Below are positions 59,714-64,000 of a stretch of DNA of 64,000 nt, in pieces. The DNA comes from Gossypium raimondii (lineage: Eukaryota > Streptophyta > Magnoliopsida > Malvales > Malvaceae). Position numbers and translations under genes: made by a program. A model generated the notes under the pieces. The model was not told the DNA's origin and made no database searches. It saw only the letters and a program-made list of their open reading frames with translations. Each line of letters opens with the position of its first letter. Position 1 is the first letter of the stretch. The stretch is taken from NCBI RefSeq assembly GCF_025698545.1, contig NC_068577.1, positions 43,231,250 to 43,295,249 of the forward strand. Reading direction: 5' to 3'.

Positions 59714-59722
59714 CTATATATA
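59714..59722 (+). promoter_or_regulatory. probable TATA box of the ZIP gene
   Basis: tatatataa lies about 90 bp before the ATG after a CT-rich stretch, a normal distance for a plant core promoter with a short 5' UTR. I saw no zinc-deficiency element (RTGTCGACAY) in the preceding ~600 bp. Confidence 0.55.
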
Positions 59723-59811
59723 ACCTCTTTTTATTTTTGGCAGCATTACTATATATTCTGTTTAACATGCCATAAACTGGAAACCCAGATTTTAGTTTCA
59801 ACTTGTTTCAA

Positions 59812-60874
59812 ATGAAAGTGTCGAGTTTTCTCTTCTTCCTCTTCCTATACCTTTCTCTTTTCCTCTCTGACACCTCCCATGGCGGCAGTGATGATGATGA
59901 TGATACGGCAAGCAATAAGAGACATAACCTACGTTCTAAATCCCTGGTTCTGGTCAAGATCTGGTGCTTGATTCTCGTGTTTGTAGGGACCTTCATTAGT
60001 GGGGTGTCGCCCTATTTTCTTAAATGGAACCAGGGTTTTCTGGTGTTGGGAACTCAGTTTGCAGGTGGGGTTTTCTTGGGGACTGCCATAATGCATTTCT
60101 TGAGTGATGCTAATGAAACGTTCGAGGATTTGACGACTAAACAATACCCTTTTGCTTTTATGTTGACTTGTGTTGGATATTTAGTCACTATGGTGGCTGA
60201 TTCTGTGGTTTCTTATGTGTATGGCAAAGGAAAGGGTTCATCATGTAATACTTATGATTTGGAGCTTCATGGTAAGAAAGTTGTTTATATATATATACTC
60301 ATTATTCTACCTTCTTACCTCACTTCTTGCCTAAATTGCAGGGACAGGCACCGGGACAGACGCTGCCTGTGAACGGTCCTCATCGCTCTCTTCTGTGAGT
60401 TCTTTCGGGGATAGTGTTTTGTTGATAGTTGCCTTGTGCTTCCATTCGGTGTTCGAAGGCATTGCCATCGGAGTTGCGGAGACCGAAGCCGATGCATGGA
60501 AAACCTTATGGATAATCTCATTGCATAAGATATTTGCAGCCATTGCAATGGGAATAGCACTGCTCCGAATGATCCCCGACCGTCCATTTTTGTCATGCAT
60601 AGCCTACGCGTTCGCATTCGCCATATCGAGTCCGGCTGGTGTAGCCATCGGGATCATACTCGATGCCACAACAGAGGGTGTTATGGCTGATTGGATATTT
60701 GCCATATCAATGGGGTTAGCCTGTGGAGTGTTCATCTATGTATCCATAAACCATTTGCTATCTAAAGGTTATACGCCCCATAAGACAGTTTCAGTCGACA
60801 AACCTCACTACAAGTTCTTGGCTGTCTTGTTAGGTGTTGGAGTGATTGCTGTGGTAATGATTTGGGACAATTGA
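59812..60874 (+). CDS. ZIP family metal transporter (ZIP2/ZIP11-like), two exons
   Basis: Join 59812-60271 and 60342-60874 gives 330 residues. The start is ATG 59812 ([15 protein letters not shown]), which opens a hydrophobic signal-like segment. An acidic run (SDDDDD, ~26-31) follows. Membrane segments lie at about 46-66, 77-97 and 115-135, with a short cytosolic loop at 137-175 lacking the His-rich stretch of many ZIPs, then five more segments to 327. The metal-site helix has [13 protein letters not shown] (H188, E192), and the next has [15 protein letters not shown] (H215), the variant typical of the ZIP2/ZIP11 branch. ZIPs move Zn, Fe or Mn into the cytosol across the plasma or vacuolar membrane. 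It looks intact. It is the only complete host gene in the window. Confidence 0.93.
60272..60341 (+). other. intron of the ZIP gene
   Basis: CATG|GTAAGAAAG to TTGCAG|GGACAGG, 70 bp, close to the lower size limit for plant introns. Removing it splits a Gly codon and joins ELHG to [11 protein letters not shown] in frame. It falls in the variable loop before the fourth membrane segment. Confidence 0.92.
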
Positions 60875-62157
60875 ACTAATAATTTTCAAATTTGGTACAT
60901 TAGCAGTTTTTTTTTTTTTAGTATAGAATTGAACCAGGTAGATCAAGTTAAGTTTGTTTCTAGTCTTCTCCTTTTTATATACAAAGAGTTTGTCTCTAGT
61001 CTCTGTCATAGTTGCTCGCGTCCGGCGATAACCCGTGAGGGGTTTAAGTTATGTTGGCCTAAATTTTAGGATTTGACTCATGTGTTTGCTTTACTTTTTT
61101 ATCTTCCCTTTTTAATGTAATTGATTGTATTGAAAAAGAAAATTATAGTAGCTTGTGTTAAAAACCAGTATCTTAATAGTCTAGCTTAGAAGCCAACTAC
61201 TGGGGTCAACCATTAAGGTATCGAACTTATCAATGATGATCCAGATGCATTTTCGTTCAAGCTGAATTTAAATTGCTTGCGAGCGTGTTTACACATTTTT
61301 TAAGGGTGAGTTAAGTTGGAAGATAAACCTCATAGGATGAAGGGGGGTCGAATGCTCTTTAATTACTATAAGACGCTGGTAAGCCTAGGATTGAAGGAGC
61401 ATGTGTTCCAACATGTTCTATGCTGCTTATTTCAGTAAAAGTGTATTATTACAAAGAAATAAAAAGCTTCCTAAAGAAAATGAGATGAAGAAGGAACTCC
61501 TTAAAAGGAGAATACCTCTGTAGAGTTAATTTGACTAACTTTGTGCGATTTAATTACGAGAGAACAAAAAATCAAACTGTATAGATGGGTTTTCCTAACC
61601 TAGATTGCCGTCGGGTTATTGTCGATTGTCATCATTTGCATTTTATTGGTTTTCACAGAGCTAATTTTTCAGGAGGGGAAGATAGAAAATGGTTAAGCGG
61701 CTTTTAATCACACGTATATGATGGATATAGATCCGGAATCTAATTTAAAATGACGAACAGAACTTTGTTAAGTAAGGACAAGTAGAGGAATCTGCCAAAA
61801 CAAGATTCAATGCTTATTATGCAGTTCACTTGCTCTCAATAACGTCAAATGGGTTTGGACAAAACGTCAGATTCAACTGATGCTGTAATGCCACTTGTCT
61901 TCTCAAAACATGATTTATTTTTAAGAAATGAAACATCAAAACTTATCAGATACAGTGCTATCAAAAGTTCAATGTTAAAAAACCGATAAAGAGAATTGCC
62001 CCCAACAAAAGGGAAAAAGAAATTCGGATTAGCATTTTGAGAATCACTTCTGCTCCCCAAAAATCAAAACTACAATGAAGTGTGTTATTATTGGTAAAAT
62101 TTCATTGAACTCTCTGAAAAGGTGTACTAAAATACAAATGTGAAATTTGAAAGTGCT
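60875..62157. other. 3' UTRs and spacer between two convergent host genes
   Basis: The first few hundred bases are probably the ZIP 3' UTR and the last part (to 62157) probably the 3' UTR of the minus-strand gene. No further coding sequence recognised; a 71-codon minus frame at 62060-61845 is unsupported. Confidence 0.5.
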
Positions 62158-64000
62158 CTAGAGGTTCACGTGAAAAGCTTTCTCCAGGCAAACTGATACT
62201 ATTATTGGCCCCGCCAAGTCTCCGGCAGCACAGCCTGTAAAAATAAATGCCTACTTCAAAATGATGCAGTTGTAAGACATGTTAAAACTTGAAAACAAAT
62301 TTGGGGTCGCAATAACAGGCAACTATTAGTCTATTACCAATCCGTATGGCTGACTTACTTACCGATCCATTGACCAACTGAAGGACGGAAAAGTACAGCA
62401 CCAATCCCAGCTCCAATGGAAGCAAATATCAACGATGCTCCACACCTGATGGTAATACCAGAAATCTTCTTTCCAAGAAGTTTAGTTTGCTCTGTTAGGT
62501 TGACTTCATCACTCTCTTCGGAGTTTGTTTTGCGACAAAAGCATCGGTAGATTTCAATACCAGTTTGAACAAGTGCCGCTGCCACAACTCCAAGCAGGTG
62601 ACCTGAATAGATATTGGGGGGAAAAGGAAAGATGTTACAAAGCTAAAGAAACTACATACAATAAAGTGGAGGACATATAATGGTATTGACCTCGGAAAGT
62701 AGTTCTGCTAACTCTGAAGAAGTACACTGTTGTAGGCAATCCCCTTTGGGACTTCCGGACAGCTGATTTCGGAACATCTGTTTATGTTGCCAAACTCATT
62801 AGCAGCTTATAGCTATAATCAGAAAGAATCAGTGTTGTCAAGGTGTGCACCTAGGGGCACCTGCACCTTAGCACTAGACAACAAAAGCACCTAAAACCCT
62901 TAGCACACACCTCTAACCTAGGCGTTTTTTTCTGTAAGGACGCCTCATTTAATTTCTTTTATTTTTCACTTTTTTTCATACGATGAACTTTTACTAGTAA
63001 GAAAGAGATGGTATTAAACTTCTTAATATTTAAGTATTCAACTATAGACATAGACCATAAGTAAATCATGCATATAGACTAATAAAAACTACCATGTTTT
63101 ATAGATACACTAGACCACACTTTAGAGTTTATTAAATGTCATAAGCTTTACAAATACACACACGCATCTGGATACGGATACATACAAAGCCTCACACATA
63201 TACATATTGTGCTTTACTTCACTCAGGCTATAGCTATTTTTGCACTTTGTGCCTGAGGCAATATAAGGGTTTTGGCGCTTAGAGTGCGCCTTGTGCCCTT
63301 AACAACACTGAAGAATATTGAGACTATAATAGTAAGAGTAACAGCATTTCTTGTCCCTTTTAATTCACAGGCAAGATAAAGAACAACCACTGACCCACTA
63401 GCATGACTTTGCAGAATAACAGACAGAAAGTACCTTTAAGGAGTTTCCACGCCATGCGCTGTGAAACATAAATAACAGCAAGTCTTTCAAGAACCCGTCT
63501 TGTCGTTACAACAGTGGTCTGAGTAGTCATAAAACATAATGAAGTTCAGATATTCCTTAAAAGTTAAAACAGCAAACGATTGCCTCAATTGGAGTGCAAT
63601 GAGGTTCAAATATGGAGATCCAACAATCTACAACAAAAAGACTTTGGTCTGGAGCTTAGATTTGATGAACACCACTAAAAGAAGAACCGAACATATTTGT
63701 CATGTGTAAATATTAACTCCGTATATGTTTATTAACTTTAATTGCTTACTGGATGAATTATACAAATATCTGGCTTTTTGCTTATCACTTGTTGAAAGAA
63801 CATAAGAAGACTTCATGTAAGCTAGGAACAATAAAGAGAGAGGCAGATGAACAGTATCAAGCAATCTGCAGATTTCAGGATATCAAGGGAAAGACCAAAA
63901 GAAAACAACTCACCTCACGGATTATTTGCTTCACCGACTTTTTAAAGGGAACAACCAAATCCACATGTAGTTCTTTAGGAGTGTCCTGCAGGAAATCTTC
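62158..64000 (-). CDS. conserved plant membrane protein of unknown function, C-terminal five exons
   Basis: Exons on the minus strand: 64000-63914 (continues beyond the window), 63518-63434, 62777-62691, 62602-62363 and 62234-62158 (stop TAG). All borders are GT-AG and phases agree, giving 191 residues. Landmarks in order are DLVVPFKKSVKQIIRE, VLERLAVIYVSQRMAWKLLK, GLPTTVYFFRVSRTTFRGHL, a helix LLGVVAAALVQTGIEIY, a charged loop with Cys residues (CFCRKTNSEESDE), a glycine-rich helix GASLIFASIGAGIGAVLF and a last helix GDLAGPIIVSLCLEKAF. I do not recognise the family; small-residue-rich helices suggest a multi-pass organelle membrane protein, which is inference. The fourth-exon donor side (GAG|GTCAAT) is a weak splice site. 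Confidence 0.85.
62831..63309. mobile_element. hAT-type MITE in an intron (479 bp)
   Basis: Terminal inverted repeats: AGTGTTGTCAAGG at the left and, on the minus strand, AGTGTTGTTAAGG at the right. Flanking 8-mers AAAGAATC and GAAGAATA match at six positions, consistent with an aged 8-bp hAT duplication. The ends contain repeated 'gcacct', 'ggcgc' and 'gcgcc' blocks. It lies wholly in the 656-bp intron between the second and third exons seen. Confidence 0.8.

Noticed and set aside
59100..59800. Zinc-deficiency response element upstream of the ZIP gene
   Set aside because: I looked for RTGTCGACAY and saw no match, so zinc-responsive control by bZIP19/23-type factors is not supported here.

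Overview
This window is eukaryotic, plant nuclear DNA: AT-rich intergenic sequence, GT-AG introns, phi-class GST, ALY/REF and ZIP gene sequence, and stacked plant LTR retrotransposons. A eudicot is clear. A Malvaceae genome such as cotton is my guess from the look of the repeats, not something I can prove here. About 90% of the window is transposable-element sequence. Host genes occupy only the last ~4.5 kb.

Layout. (1) 1-16096: an Ogre/Tat-lineage Ty3-gypsy element on the minus strand (here 'Ogre-1'). It has a complete 5' LTR at 13358-16096, a primer site, a leader, ORF1, gag, protease, an intron and pol; its 3' LTR runs off the left edge. It sits inside (2) a minus-strand Copia element (16097-18104), which itself sits inside (3) an ALY/REF exon fragment (18105-18283). 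(4) 21759-24101: a solo LTR of an Ogre-like relative. (5) 24992-45750: a probable PIF/Harbinger-type DNA transposon (TTA target duplication, palindromic end). It carries a captured and broken phi-class glutathione S-transferase exon and is interrupted by (6) a second, plus-strand Ogre element ('Ogre-2', 29261-45617). (7) 46.9-56.2 kb: a stack of Del/Tekay-like gypsy LTRs in both orientations, holding a small deleted Copia element with a perfect 5-bp target duplication (51602-53972). (8) 59812-60874: an apparently intact two-exon ZIP metal-transporter gene. (9) 62158-64000: the last five exons of a conserved membrane-protein gene on the minus strand, with a hAT-type MITE in one intron.

How the parts work together. 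The two Ogre elements can be read against each other because they share every module: LTR, tRNA-type PBS, structured leader, ORF1 (plant-mobile-domain-like plus coiled coil), gag with CX2H-type zinc knuckles, a DNG protease, a G-patch-like linker, a spliceosomal intron, RT, RNase H, a second (archaeal-type) RNase H, integrase, a tandem-repeat 3' UTR and a polypurine tract. Neither looks active: both have many stops and frameshifts, and Ogre-1 has lost catalytic residues. Comparing them exposes conserved, non-coding-looking structure: a pair of leader hairpins with covarying stems, a fourfold LTR motif, a PBS-like decamer in U5, an exactly phased intron, and a stop codon shared between the two RNase H domains. 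These are the most interesting signals I found. I saw no autonomous novel defence or metabolic system.
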